Part shown: positions 42,501 through 53,249 of the stretch, one piece after another | How positions within the stretch are numbered: position 1 is the first letter of the stretch | Layout of the letters: each line of letters begins with the position of its first letter | Assembly (NCBI GenBank): GCA_958510825.1 | Contig: OY294046.1 | Location: 7,452,049-7,516,048, forward strand | DNA length: 64,000 nucleotides | Reading direction: 5' to 3' | Source of the DNA: Brachypterus glaber | Lineage: Eukaryota > Arthropoda > Insecta > Coleoptera > Kateretidae | Translations under genes and position numbers: made by a program | Notes under the pieces: generated by a model | Seen by the model: only the letters and a program-made list of their open reading frames with translations | Databases searched by the model: none | Told to the model about the DNA's origin: nothing

Positions 42501-42949
42501 GGTATACGCCGGCATTTCTTAATTTTGGGAGGAATGTACCTATCACAGGAACTTATTATGGCAAAATGACATCAACTGATGGTGTTAAATTAGAACCTTG
42601 TGACAGAGACTCGTATAGCCAAGACTTGGGAAATCTTAAAGAGATTTTTGTTGATGTAAAGAAATATTTACATGAAGCTTATGAACGAAATAAGCGTACT
42701 TATGATTTGCGCAAGCGTGAAGTAAATTTTGATATAGGTGAAAAAGTTTGGAGACGAAACAAAGTACTCTCAGATGCTAGTAAAAGTTTTGCTGCAAAAC
42801 TTGCTCCAAAGTACATACTTTGCAAAGTTGTTGCGAAAAAGTCAAAGTTAGTGTATATTTTGGAAAATGCAGATGGTCATAGAGGCGACTGGCATGTTAA
42901 AGATCTAAAGAAATATTTTGGATCGAATAGTGACATTTCAGTTGGCTAG
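39518..42949 (+). CDS. pol: Pol polyprotein: protease, RT, RNase H, integrase
   Basis: Open from before 39518 in the frame -1 to gag; there is no suitable ATG at the start, so it is read by frameshifting (effective from about 39539). Aspartic protease active site LIDTGANCS lies near residue 118. RT runs from about 255 to 500, with the catalytic YIDD near 433 inside FVYIDDIIIVS. RNase H runs from about 580 to 700 (QCDASLVGLGS, GEKECLAV, ITDHSSLKYL). Integrase has an H-H-C-C zinc domain near 786-830, and a catalytic core with CDLQGPF near 857, VDNGKQF near 917 and PTERQHR near 953. The last two acidic residues are separated by exactly 35 residues (DX35E). The C-terminal part ends WHVKDLKKYF. 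No stops or obvious missing catalytic residues, so it appears active. No chromodomain seen. Confidence 0.95.
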   Translation: MPFLYKKLNRKVDDFSRHSLNKKAKNNNDSQVKKDNKTTFCKNIYYNKNNINSLQKSSVTETNKRFYLNEWKDWLDKVKNFYKPYSLSVINKNSFIKLPRDNRPYIKVNIFDRNITALIDTGANCSVAGGHAIKILEKFNLKIDKCLIPHVTTADKSKQLVTGVVYLPIKVDNEVKILQVLVVPSLETNFIFGVNFLQLFSMTLDFSDESWNNKINNLNVISNNSDSQDINKDNSVGLCDLTDEQKKIADKFVSLFKELYSEKIGRTNLIEHDIDTGNNKPFKMRQYPLSPYLIEILHKELDKMLKDDIVSPSYSDFNSPVLLVKKANGTYRFCFDGRKLNSITKGDSHPLPRIDSILSLLGDAKYISSIDLKNAFWQIPLTKTAKEKTAFSVPGRGLFEFNVMCYGLKNGTQSQQRLMDKLFPFSFYPNIFVYIDDIIIVSKTFEEHIKLLQIVHEKLKSANLTINFEKSNFFRKSLKYLGFVIDNFGLRTDPQKVEAIINYPRPTNSTEIKRFLGVASWYRRFVRNFSTIVSPLNSLLKGKGKKQAISWNTDAEKAFLLLKESLINAPALASPNFSLPFVIQCDASLVGLGSILTQTQDGQEKVIAYASRALTRSEIKYSVGEKECLAVLFAIDRFRPYIEGVKFTVITDHSSLKYLSNMKDPSGRLARWSLKLQQYDMDIVYRRGKLNVVADGLSRAFDRIEPEKSIFPDVNLINFNVNDYNSDKYYIQLREKIIKSPDSYPQFKVIDDNIYKFIPTKTKVKSNIIEWKLLVPQKCRKQVLKECHDDVLASHMGFFKTFHRISETYFWPKMRKDILKYVRCCNICQSQKVSNSARFGLMGREKEVNYPWQVISCDLQGPFPRSSKGFCYLLVVSDWFTKYTLLHPLREATANAICKFIENEVFLVYGVCQFLIVDNGKQFAGKVFKKLADEYNVQKIWFNALYHSQNNPTERQHRTISTAIRSYIKDNQKEWCKNLAKIGLALRTSVNEVTGYTPAFLNFGRNVPITGTYYGKMTSTDGVKLEPCDRDSYSQDLGNLKEIFVDVKKYLHEAYERNKRTYDLRKREVNFDIGEKVWRRNKVLSDASKSFAAKLAPKYILCKVVAKKSKLVYILENADGHRGDWHVKDLKKYFGSNSDISVG
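39533..39577 (+). promoter_or_regulatory. -1 ribosomal frameshift signal (gag to pol)
   Basis: Slippery heptamer A AAA AAC at 39533-39539 is in the correct gag phase, directly before the TAA stop. Nine nucleotides after the heptamer, AAGTGGATG (39549-39557) pairs with CATTCACTT (39569-39577), giving a 9-bp stem with one G-U and an 11-nt loop. Phase, motif and spacing match programmed -1 frameshift sites. Confidence 0.82.
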
Positions 42950-43171
42950 ATTTGATTAAATAAGAATATTTTCTTAGTATCATTCGGAATGATATTTAAA
43001 AAAATATCAATGTATTGAAAATATTTAAAGGGTACCCAAAACTTTTGTATATAGTAAAAAAAAAAATATATAAATATATTTTTTGTAGAAGAGGATTCTG
43101 ATGCGCGTAGTCAAGTCTTATTTCTATTTTTTTATCTTGATAAAACTTAGCTAAAAAGAAAAACAAAATTA

Positions 43172-43222
43172 ATTATGACAATTACCTGATTATGACAATT
43201 ACCTGATTATGACAATTACCTG
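43172..43222 (+). repeat. Three exact tandem copies of a 17-bp unit
   Basis: Unit ATTATGACAATTACCTG, three perfect copies followed by a partial TTTATGAC. Unknown role; short repeats in gypsy untranslated regions can bind host factors. Confidence 0.9.
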
Positions 43223-43468
43223 TTTATGACACACACCGATAAAGTCCCAAAATTATGTTCTACATAAGAGTAGGCGGATGATACACGTAGTTATCAAGCT
43301 TAGCTATTGTTAATTATCAAGTAGTATTTCAAATGATTTACATAAAGTATTGTATTTTTTGTTGATTTATTAAATAAAATATAGTATATATTTTAGCTAT
43401 TTAAGTTAAATAGTTTTAGACTTTGGTATAAAAATATTTTTTGTATATTAAATATTTTTATTATTTTT

Positions 43469-43476
43469 GGAGGGGG
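43469..43476 (+). promoter_or_regulatory. Polypurine tract
   Basis: GGAGGGGG, then CATG, then the 3' LTR. Primer for plus-strand DNA synthesis. Confidence 0.75.
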
Positions 43477-43700
43477 CATGTGTAACGACATAAATCGTCA
43501 CTTTGTAATATAGCAAGGGTTAATTGAACTATTCGTTTACTTACGTTGTAATTTGTGTTTATTTTGTATATAAATAGTTACGTACGTACAGAACTATTTT
43601 GTATCTGGGACTATTTTGTAGCAGGAACTGAATTCTAACCATATGAGTCTCTATTCCATAGTTCTACCTGAAAATAACATAAAGAAAACATAATTAGAAT

Positions 43701-43997
43701 ATGATTTTTAATAATAAAGAATCATATGACTTATTTCTCTATAGTGCATTTGTCTATGGACTTACCTGGTTTTTATATGTTTCAGAGTCTATTGAGGGTT
43801 GGATTTCACTGGCTTTCACCTGTAGCTTGTCTCTCTTGTGGAAAGTTGTGTATGATTATCCCTTCGGGATAATCCAGAATTTGTTGAAAATAGTTTGCTG
43901 GAACTGCTCACTTAGATTCAGTATTTTGTTTATACTTAGTTCACAGGACACTGAGTATTCTGTTCGTATTTTTATTAGTTTTGCTGATAAACAATAA
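43701..43997 (+). CDS. LTR-internal ORF A, 3' LTR copy
   Basis: Identical in protein to 35643-35939. In this position it would be downstream of pol in the genomic RNA. Confidence 0.35.
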   Translation: MIFNNKESYDLFLYSAFVYGLTWFLYVSESIEGWISLAFTCSLSLLWKVVYDYPFGIIQNLLKIVCWNCSLRFSILFILSSQDTEYSVRIFISFADKQ

Positions 43998-44141
43998 GTA
44001 TTGTTTATATTTGTTTCTTAGAGTAATATTTTGAGGTTAGATATCACTAATACAGATTTATTAGGAAATAGTCTTTTTGGTTGTTATCTTTGGTGTCGTT
44101 TCAGTTACCTTTATTAGGAATCCTATACGGTAAAACTGTAG

Positions 44142-44435
44142 TTGATAATGACTTGCATAGATGTCGCTAATAGTTCAGAAATAGGATTTTATTCACCTGA
44201 AGGGTTCATACCGGTTGATAAGGTCGATTTTCGCTCTTTCTTGATGAACTCTGTACAATGGTGGTCTCATTTTGACGAGTGTTTATTTTCTGTAATCATC
44301 GAAGTAATCCTTCATGTATTTTTATTTAAAGTTAGTGAAAATGAATATTTAAACAATGCGGAAGATATTGTAACTGTTATTTTTTTACAATTACGCACCT
44401 ATAACGTTTCGATGGACATCGAAGACTTAGAATGA
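44142..44435 (+). CDS. LTR-internal ORF B, 3' LTR copy
   Basis: Identical in protein to 36084-36377. Confidence 0.35.
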   Translation: MIMTCIDVANSSEIGFYSPEGFIPVDKVDFRSFLMNSVQWWSHFDECLFSVIIEVILHVFLFKVSENEYLNNAEDIVTVIFLQLRTYNVSMDIEDLE

Positions 44436-45580
44436 GACGTAAGTTAAGTTTTTCTGTTTCTTAGAATATTTCTGACATATAATTATTGTTTTAGCACCAT
44501 TATTACCATTAATTAAGCACAATCACTAGACCATTAATTACTCACCATTTCTATACCATTAATATGGAATTATATTAATTTAAGTTGAAGTTTATTTTGG
44601 TATATTTGATATACAAGTTCTCCGCATGGAGTGATGTTCTGTTGGAACATGGTTCTGTATTTTTCGGCATAGATAAATTCTATATGACCGTCTAGCAGAC
44701 AATTTTATATTGGACATAATTTTCAAAAGCATATTTAATCCCGGACAACATTTTCAATCGTACATTTTATCCTGGAAGATAATTTTTCCAAAGTAGATGG
44801 GACAGCCTATATTTTTTTCTTCTTTCATTTGAGAAATGAATTCATCAGCATAGGGGAGACTTGCACAGATGGAGACGATGGAATTCATACCTCATGGATT
44901 TTGCAGAAACCAGCTAAGTACTCATTCTGAAAACTTTTGAAAGCAATATTTCATATTTTTAAATTCTTTTATTTCAATATTCTTATAACTGTAAACTTTA
45001 TCAGATCTGATATAGTATTGATTAATACTATATGCCCTTCTGGCTTTTGTTCAATTTTAGGTACTTATTTTTTTTAAAACATTTAATCTCATTTATTAAT
45101 TATTAAATATCATACTTTTGATTAAATGATTTCTAATTTAAGCATGACTTTTATACACTGCAAGAAATGATTGTTGTTTACATACATTTCTTGGTGCTTG
45201 CTGAACTTCATGTTTTCTTTATACATTTAAGTCGAATGATTTCTGAATTTAGTAATTTTTATTAAGATTTCTTTAATTATATCTTAATATAATTACACAT
45301 ATTTTTTATATATATTAATACATTACTTGATGTGCTTTCATTAAGTTTATTTATAATAAATTTCTCAAATGAATTATCTTATTTTATTTAGAGGTTATAT
45401 TTTCTCAAACTGAAAAGCTTAAGTATTTACACTAGGTTGTTACTTACCTAAAGGAGTAAAAGCTAAAGTAACTGGCGCCCCTAACAACATTAATCAATTC
45501 TTTCTATTTTTCCCTTGCCCATACCCATTGCTCCGCTGTCAAAACTAGCCGTTGGCAGTGAACGTATTAATTACGGTACA

Positions 45581-45584
45581 ACAA
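45581..45584. repeat. 4-bp target-site duplication (right) of LTR element
   Basis: ACAA, matching 35419-35422. Confidence 0.7.
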
Positions 45585-45871
45585 ACAAAATAACAGGCGG
45601 AAAATAAGTCAAAAATTAAATTTCAGGACTTATACTGATTCAGAATTTCGAAATCAGGATCCTGATAAAAACAGGTAAGGTAAGGTACTATACCACCTAT
45701 ACTGGTAATAAAATTTATTTAGTATAATACAAATAATATTTTTTATTTAAATTCCACGTAGTACAAGAGTTCTATAACATCAAAACTTCGTCTTTGGTTT
45801 CACTAAATATTATATCGTATAATTTTAACATAGGGACATGAAGAAAGCAGTCGGAGAGCTTCAGCTAGCTC

Positions 45872-46330
45872 ACACGTCCCCCCAAATGGAAATAGGTTAA
45901 AAAAAATATCAAACTTAGGTGAAGATAAATCATACGAGCAAAGGGTCTCTAAAATTCAAAACATCTGAGACCGAAATCCTAATGAGCGCCAGTTCGTAAA
46001 TAGTGGTAAAAGTTCTTTCGCAGACTGTATGCTAAACAAAAATAACAAACTGTAAATTCTTTTGCACAATTCTAATAGTGTTTTTGTTGCTGATTTCGAT
46101 TCTATTTAGATCAAATCTCTATCTCTTTCCGTTTTTGAGAAATACCCTGCCGAAAATTCGAAAAAATAAAAAAATGTCTTTTTAGGTGGTCAATAAATAA
46201 ATTCTTAAAGCACCTACAAAAGTTTTTTATAGCTTGAATTCAGGTTACATGCTTGCTCTATAAAACCATAAAGAAACGTATCTGGATTTCATTTCCAGTG
46301 TCCAACTGAAGATTTTTTTAAAATAAAAAC
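45872..46330. mobile_element. MITE family K, left-half fragment
   Basis: Begins CACACGTCCCCCCAAATGG and contains CACAATTCTAATAGTGTTTT and GATCAAATCTCTAT, matching the left arm of the complete element at 51469-52446. The right half is missing. Confidence 0.7.
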
Positions 46331-46575
46331 AATCTATAGTGACTGTTTCGAAAACAAAACAAGTTTTGAATTTAAAGGACCCAAATATAAAGTATGCTCA
46401 TTAAAACCTGTTATGTATTAATAAAAACTTAATAATAAAGATTCTATCTATTGATTACTTTAACTAATAAAGATGGTATCATATTTCCAAGACAATACAA
46501 GTATCTTAACAACAAAAACACACATATAATGTATGTAAGGAGTGATAAAAATGCTGTAATGTTAGTAATAATATA

Positions 46576-48157
46576 CAGTGTGATTCGCCTAAGAAATATC
46601 ACTTATTCTTTTTCATTATTAAGGCTACGAATAGGGTCCTGAAGTGAGGTTTGTTAGGTACATAGTGATAATTTATCACTAGGTACATGTATGTATAGCT
46701 GTGTATATTGATATATGTACATAATGATACACGTATCTGTTTTGTGAGGCACATGCTAATCATCACTATGTACATGCAGGATGATCAGTAACTGCCTAGC
46801 CAAAATTTAAGAGGTGATTCTACATACAAAAATATGAAAAAAAGTGTCTATAAAGGTTGGTCCGGAACAAAAAAAAGCATCAATAAAATTTTAATGCTAC
46901 AGGGTGATTCTTCATTTAAAACTGAGCAAAAAAGTATTCTTCGCCAAAACACCTAAATTTAATATTAAAGGAGTAATAGCCTTTTAAAAAGTGGCACAAA
47001 ATGTAACTTCCTCTTAATTGCATTTTTGTTGAAAACGGTTGCTTCCACAGTGTTACACTATAAGACATTTTTTATGTATTTTAACTCAAGGAATCCACAT
47101 TTTTTACAAAAAATCCAAAAAAAGTACACATAAAAAAGTTTGGGGCAAAAATGTGTTAAGCTTAATACATTTTTCCGTCTAGCGACGCCTTTGGACGAAT
47201 AAAAATAAATTAACATACTTATTGATCTTATTAATATAAAAAAGCTCGTCGCTCTAGCTTAAAGGGTACTAGAGTTATTAATTAAAAACATTATATTTAT
47301 TACAATTTTAAAGGACCGTAGCTCCCTTAGGGCTAATTTGCAGACCAACCTTTATAGAATTTTTTTGATAATTTTAGCATATTGATAACCCTGTATATTT
47401 ATCAGTATATACATAGTGATAATTTATCACTATGCACTTTAAGTACTAAACATTTTGAGAAGTCTCTGGTTACAAGAGGTCCGAGGTTTAATCCTCGCTC
47501 AAATAACAAAAATTTCAAATAAAAATGCCACATAGAAAAAACGGATTCCTTGAACCAAGGACACGTGTCTTTGGATATGTTCAAAGCCATATTCTCTTGT
47601 TTCAAGGCTGGCATTTTCTTGAACCAAAGTCAATGTCCTTGAATAAAGAGAGCGGATTTTTATTCCAAAACCCATGCTCTTCATTCAAGGACATTGCCTT
47701 CTTTTTCCATTCAGTTTTATGGTCTTAGCTACTAAGGCTATCCGACCAACCAATCTTTGTTTTAGGTAGTTAGTAGCGATGCCTACTAACCCAGGGGGAC
47801 CGACGGCTTTATGTGCACTCCGAAGCACTTGAAACAAGAGAATATGGCTTTGAATATATACAAAGACACGTGTTCTTGGTTCAAGGAATCCGTTTTTTCT
47901 ATGCACCATAATCAAGTGCTTCGGAGTGCACATAAAGCCGTCGGTCCCCCTGGGTTAGTAGGCATCGCTACTAACTACCTAAAACAAAGATTGGTTGGTC
48001 GGATAGCCTTAGTAGCTAAGACCATAAAACTGAATGGAAAAAGAAGAAAGTTGACTGGTATAAATTTCATTTTGATAGCTTTGTTAATAACGCGCGCGGC
48101 CGGGGCGCGCCGCGGTGCCAAAAAAAAGAAGTGATTTGACTTAGGCGATTCACCCTG
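46576..48157. mobile_element. 1.58-kb TIR element with nested hairpins (family J)
   Basis: The termini CAGTGTGATTCGCCTAAG and CTTAGGCGATTCACCCTG are flanked by TA on each side. The right half holds a perfect or near-perfect inverted repeat of about 125 bp (47708-47835 against 47911-48036). Between those arms lies a reverse copy of 47527-47614. GCGCGCGGCCGGGGCGCGCC near 48091 is an extreme GC island for this window. No coding capacity; several apparent frames come from the symmetry. Confidence 0.75.
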
Positions 48158-48456
48158 TATATACATGAAATTAATTTCTATATCAATTTACAAAGAAAAG
48201 ATTTTCTAAGTGCCCACGTAGTTATTGTTCTTAAAACTATAAAGTGTGTCACTGAACTTTAAAATTAAATTTTAATGTTAGTCATTGCATAAAATATGCA
48301 TATATTTGTAAACTTGCAAATTATTTCTTGCCTATTTTTATTAACAGCAAAAATTGGTTATAATTTTAGAAAAGCCAGTTTTTTCATTAAGATTCCGGAC
48401 GTAAAAACACATAATTATTAAACTAAAACAGTGAATTTCTTAAATAAAAATTTTGT
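48158..48456. other. Intergenic, nothing recognised
   Basis: AT-rich and non-coding. Confidence 0.4.
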
Positions 48457-48975
48457 ATAAAGTAGTGTCAAATTAAGAATGCGAATGGTACAAATTATCA
48501 TTGACAAACTTGATATTATCTATCTCTTTTATTACTACTGCGTATCACGAAGCGAGTGAGTAAAACGTTGGTTGAAGTAAGAATACAACGTACGTCCATA
48601 GGAAATTACGCTCTTTATAGGAATTCAACAAGAATATCAGAAAACAGCGCGTCGTAACTTAAAAGGTGTTTAGTCAACATCTCATGGTTTGCCATTTTAT
48701 TTTTTTTTTCTGTGATTTCCAAGTGATTTTATTAAAATTAGTATGCCACTGGGTACCTATTCTTGACTTTCGGGGAGTAGAACAACTGATGGAACGAGTC
48801 TGAGGCTGTGATCGTACACTATTGGTTTCAACACTATGCGTCATATTCCAAACGTCCCCGATTTTAGAGAATACGTCTCCTGGTCAAATCACACTCCAGC
48901 CGGTATAGGGGAGTACTTGATACGGACCGCTGTGACGTCACATTCGCATTCTCAAGTTGACATTACTTTACCTTA
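48457..48975. mobile_element. Element with about 32-bp inverted ends
   Basis: AAAGTAGTGTCAAATTAAGA then ATGCGAATG at the left, and CATTCGCATTCTCAAGTTGA then CATTACTTT at the right, are near-inverse. The interior is less AT-rich but has no long ORF. Confidence 0.55.
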
Positions 48976-50062
48976 AATCTTTATATCTTGGAAACTAAAA
49001 GTTTTGTCTAGACAAGTATTAAAAAATGTTATTGTGGCAATTTTTCAACTGTAAAATAATTTTCTCCTACGATAAATAATAAACGGGTTATTTCTAAAAA
49101 TATTAGTTTTTATCCCCTTTTCCCCCTACAAAGAGCCTAAATAAAAGATTTTTTTTTATTCATTTATGTAATTCCGAGCCATTCCTTCTAAATTCGAAAA
49201 TACCAAAAAAAAAAGTTTTTTTTAAATTTTTTAGTCGATTACAAACTTGATAGGTAAGTACACAAAAAAATATAAAAAAAAATATTTACTGTGCGCTTAC
49301 CGTATATATATTTTTTAATATTTCTTTTCTATAGATGATTTTTTAAAAGAGTCAGCCTCTTTAAAGCTTTAAAAGTGAGCTGAAGTTCAATTTAAGAAAG
49401 GAAATGGCAAAGCAATAAAAGAATGGGTGTTTAATAGGTTAGTTAAACCTGTTTTGCAATTTAAAACTAAACTGCCAAACGCTTTAAATATTTTATTGCT
49501 TTCTCCACTTTCATAAACTAGAAACTTATTATAGCTTCTCTCCTAAAATAGTTATTTATAGTGGACGAAAAATACTTTTTCACGGCGATTGTGAAGATTG
49601 CCAGCCGAGCTCGGGGAGCGAAGTTGACAACCGTAATCGCAGTAAAAACCATTTGTCGTATGTGTATCATACGCTATTTTTTGTCTGACAATTTTTTTAA
49701 TCTTAATAAATAATTTGTATTTTTGACAAACAAATTGACGTTTTACTTCATCTGTCATCAGTTTTAATATCAATCAACTAATCAACATCAATTAATCAAC
49801 ATCGACTATTTTACTTTTTGCACTATTTAGAAAATCCAACTTTTTCTTCAGATTTATATAAAAAGTTTCTATTTTAGGTACACTGATAAAACAGTTTATT
49901 TGTGTCAACTAAATATTTGGTTGAATATGGCCAATTAAATTATTTGGTTGTGACAAATAAATTTTATTTCTGTCAAATAAACTATTTTGTTCCCATTAAT
50001 ATATCATTTGAAATTTTAATATTTGTTTACATGAACTAAATATTTATTTGACTCAAATAAAA
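48976..50062. other. Intergenic with truncated MITE pieces
   Basis: 49880-50062 looks like part of a TACACTGA-type element (repeated CAAATAAA/TTTATTTG) cut by the family D fragment that follows. Otherwise nothing recognised. Confidence 0.4.
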
Positions 50063-50169
50063 TTTGAGTGTTACGCCCATGTTAATGGTATTGCAAAATA
50101 GCGTTATAGAGGGGGGGGTGAGGGTTCAAAATGATCAAAATTTGCGTTACGTAATACTTGAACGTTCCC
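50063..50169. mobile_element. MITE family D, copy 3 (left part missing)
   Basis: From GAGTGTTACGCCCATGTTAA to TACTTGAACGTTCCC then TTA. Matches 14674-14826 but lacks about 55 bp of the left end. Confidence 0.75.
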
Positions 50170-50243
50170 TTATAGCCCTATTAGTAGAGAAACAATCTAC
50201 CGCAAAAAATAATTAGACCTTAATTATTTTTTTACCACAACTA

Positions 50244-50661
50244 CACTGAAAAAAAGGATCCTTTGCGGTAATGGCATATGAAATTAGGTCAAATGCTTCG
50301 CACTCTTGAATACGTCCAAAAGCGCGTTCCCTTAAAATGAAAATATAATTCACTTGCCAAGATTTTTGTGATTCTTTAACTTAAAATTCTTTGATCTTGT
50401 GTGAAATGCAAGTGGTCTTGTCTCAAAAGAAAAATACTTGGGCCAAATTATTTAAAATTATTTAATTTAATCTTAAAACAAGATAAATGGTTTTTGCCTC
50501 AAATGCGCCAGGTCCAAGAGAAATTTAAAAATATTTCAAAAGCGACACTTTTCTTGGGATAAGATAAATACTATTTTTTGAAGATACACATCTTTTAAGC
50601 TAAAAGAATAACTGCCAAGAGTATTGACTACTTTGAGCCAAGAACGTCATTTTTTTCAGTG
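50244..50661. mobile_element. CACTGAAAAAA MITE (family H), copy 1
   Basis: The ends CACTGAAAAAAAGGATCC and TTTTTTCAGTG are flanked by TA. Internal landmarks are GGTAATGGCATATGAAAT and GAGCCAAGAACGTCA. Confidence 0.75.
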
Positions 50662-50796
50662 TATAGGCAAAAAAAAACATTGTGCGCTATATCTCAAAAA
50701 AACGAGCTGATCGAGAAAACAAAACAAGGCTCCGAAAACAGCGCATCAAATAGGTCTAGAATCAACTAAAATATAGTCGGCAAATTTTTGAGTGTA

Positions 50797-51073
50797 CACT
50801 GAAAAAAATGACGTTCTTGGCTCAAAGTAGTCAACACTCTTGGCAGTTATCTAAGATTAAGATTGTTAAAAATTAAATGGCCTAAGAATTTTTCTTTTAA
50901 GACAAGACAACTTGCATTTCACACACAGACTTTTAAATTAAAGAATCAGAAAGATCTTGGCAAGAAAATTATATTTTCATGTTAAGAGAAGGCGCTTTTG
51001 GACGTATTCAAGAGTGCGAAGCATTTGGCCTTATTTCATATGCCATTACCGCAAAGGATCCTTTTTTTCAGTG
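50797..51073. mobile_element. CACTGAAAAAA MITE (family H), copy 2, inverted
   Basis: The reverse complement of copy 1 with an internal deletion of about 140 bp. It runs from CACTGAAAAAAATGACG to GGATCCTTTTTTTCAGTG. Confidence 0.75.
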
Positions 51074-51468
51074 CAGAGCAGTGTTATTTAACAAAAAATG
51101 CAATTATTTTAACTTTATCTGAACGTTTATCTATGAGCAGATAAATTTCAATTGCGTTCAGTGCAAATATTGACGATGAATTATGAAAGTTGATTCTGTA
51201 ATCTTCAATCATCCATTGTTGAACATTTTCTGTAAAAATATTTAACTTGTCATTTATCTTGTATGTTTATTAATTCTCGGGGATGAATTTTTATATCATC
51301 ATCAATCACTTTAGAACGCTTCAGTCAATAACGCTAGATCGACGAACTCAATCTAGAGCTGTGTTTTATAGTTTTTCTCGGGTTTTCGTGGGCAACATCT
51401 TAGTTATACACTAGTATCATAATAATTACACAGCCTCACAAAAAAAGTTCAAGAATCGTTTCAGACAC
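51074..51468. other. Intergenic, nothing recognised
   Basis: No gene or repeat boundary supported. Confidence 0.4.
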
Positions 51469-52446
51469 CCACACGTCCCCCCAAATGGAAATAGGTTTAA
51501 AAAAAAATAGCAAGATTAGATGACTATTAATTATGTTAGGAAAGGGTCTGTAAACTTCGAAACCTCTGAGAACAAAATCCTAATGAGCACTAGTTCTTAA
51601 ATAGTGGTAAAAGTTCTTCCGCAGACTGCATGCTAAATAACAGTAACAAACTGCGATTTCTTTTGCACAATTCTAATAGTGTTTTTGTTCCTGATTTCGA
51701 TTTTGTTTAGATCAAATCTCTATATGTTTCCACTTTTGAGAAAAGCCATTCCAAAATTATATAAAAATTAAAATTTGTCATTTTTGGAGGCTCATATTTA
51801 AATCATTATAGCAGCTACAAAAGTTTTTTCTAGTTTAAATTAAAGTTACATTTATGCTCTGTAAAATAATTACGAAAAATGTGTGGAAATCATTTTAAAA
51901 GATCAGTTGAGGAATAGCTTTTAATACATCTGCAATGATGTTTAAAGGAAGGTGAATTTATCTTGTTAAGCAGTTTTTATAAATTTAACGTCAAATTTAT
52001 TATATTTGTTAATTTTGCTAAATATGACATATACTGGCCAAAATAGTCTTAAACAGCAACACTGAATCGTTATTGCAGATGTCTTGAAAACTAGTCTTGA
52101 ATTCAAGCTATAGGAGCTTTAATAAATTATTTATTATTCACCTAAAATGAAGTTTTTTAATTTTTTCAAATTTTCGTCATGGTATTTCTCAAAAAAGAGA
52201 TAGAGATTTAGTCTAAACAAAATCGAAATCAAAAGACTATTAGAATTGTGCAAAAGAAATTCCAGTTTGTTACTGTTGTTTAGCATGAAGTCTGCGGAAG
52301 AAATTTTACCACTATTTAAGAACTAGTGCTCATTACGATTTCGTTCTTAGAGGTTTTGAAGTTTACAGACCCTTTGATAACATAATTAATAGTTATCTAA
52401 TCTTGCTATTTTTTTAAAAGCTATTTCCCTTTGGGGGGACGTGTGG
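51469..52446. mobile_element. MITE family K, complete fold-back copy (978 bp)
   Basis: The ends CCACACGTCCCCCCAAATGG and its near inverse, with arms of about 430 bp (for example TAATAGTGTTTTTG at the left, inverse at the right). No ORF. A half copy lies at 45872. Confidence 0.8.
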
Positions 52447-52555
52447 ACAATTGTATTCTTATGTATTTTGAGGCGCTGAATTTTAATTTGAGGGCAAATC
52501 AGCACCTCATCCGATTATTTCTGGAGATAACCTTGAAAAACGTTATATTTTTATA

Positions 52556-53249
52556 CCGGGTGTCCCAACTCTATTTACCCAACGATTTTCTCAAAAACTT
52601 AAAGAGATAATCAAATTCTGCGAAAACCATCTTAAATAAGACAACTTAAACTATCTTTTAGCGTATATTTTAAATTTTCAGCTCTTAAAACGTGGGCAGG
52701 GTGGCATAGGGGGGCATTTTTTAATGGAAAGGGGGGTCGTGTGATACATCATTTAAAAGCTTATAAAATTCTCCATTTAACTATATATTTTTTAACTTTT
52801 TAAACATTTTTTTTTGGGTTTAAAATGAGTTGAAAATGGGTATTTTTGTCAAAATTACTCTAAAAAATCAAATAAGTTATTAATTTCTTGATGAAAATTG
52901 TACTTTTAAACTAACTTTAATTGACATAAATAAAAATTTATAAAAAAAAATCGCATTTTTTAGTACAAAAAAATAATGAATCAGAACCTTAAAAAGATTG
53001 TTTAAAAAATTTAAAAATATATAGTTAAATGGAGAATTTAATAAGCTTTAAAACGATGTATCACACGACCCCCCTTTCCATTTAAAAAATGCCCCCCTAT
53101 GCCCCCTGCCCGCATTTTAGGAGATGAAAGTATTAAATATATGCTAAAAGATAGTTTAAGTTGTCTAATTTAAGACGGTTTTCACAGAACTTGATTATCT
53201 CTTTTAGTTTTCGAGAAAACCGCTGGATAAATAGAGTTGGGACACCCGG
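52556..53249. mobile_element. MITE family F variant with different termini
   Basis: The ends are CCGGGTGTCCCAACTCTATT and the inverse, flanked by TA. The interior (AAACTATCTTTTAGCGTATA, GGGGGGTCGTGTGATACATC and inverses) is that of family F. Confidence 0.8.

Larger units (their letters stand above)
42950..43480 (+). other. Pol to 3' LTR spacer
   Basis: AT-rich 3' region without env or another ORF. It contains a 17-bp tandem repeat and ends in the polypurine tract. Confidence 0.7.
35423..45580 (+). mobile_element. Full-length Ty3/Gypsy LTR retrotransposon, 10.16 kb
   Basis: Two 2100-bp LTRs (TG...CA ends) with a constant offset of 8058 bp bound a 5958-bp interior. The interior holds a primer-binding site, gag, pol in the -1 frame, a 17-bp tandem repeat and a polypurine tract. 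Pol order protease-RT-RNase H-integrase makes it Ty3/Gypsy. The LTRs showed no difference in the segments I compared by eye, and both long ORFs are unbroken, so the insertion is very recent and may be autonomous. No env ORF is present after pol. Two extra ORFs sit inside each LTR. Confidence 0.95.
43481..45580 (+). repeat. 3' LTR (2100 bp)
   Basis: Same length, ends and both ORFs as the 5' LTR. No substitution noticed in the segments compared by eye. Confidence 0.95.

Noticed and set aside
47402..48166. Several overlapping ORFs of 60-107 codons
   Set aside because: They mirror each other because the region is an inverted repeat. No codon or domain evidence.
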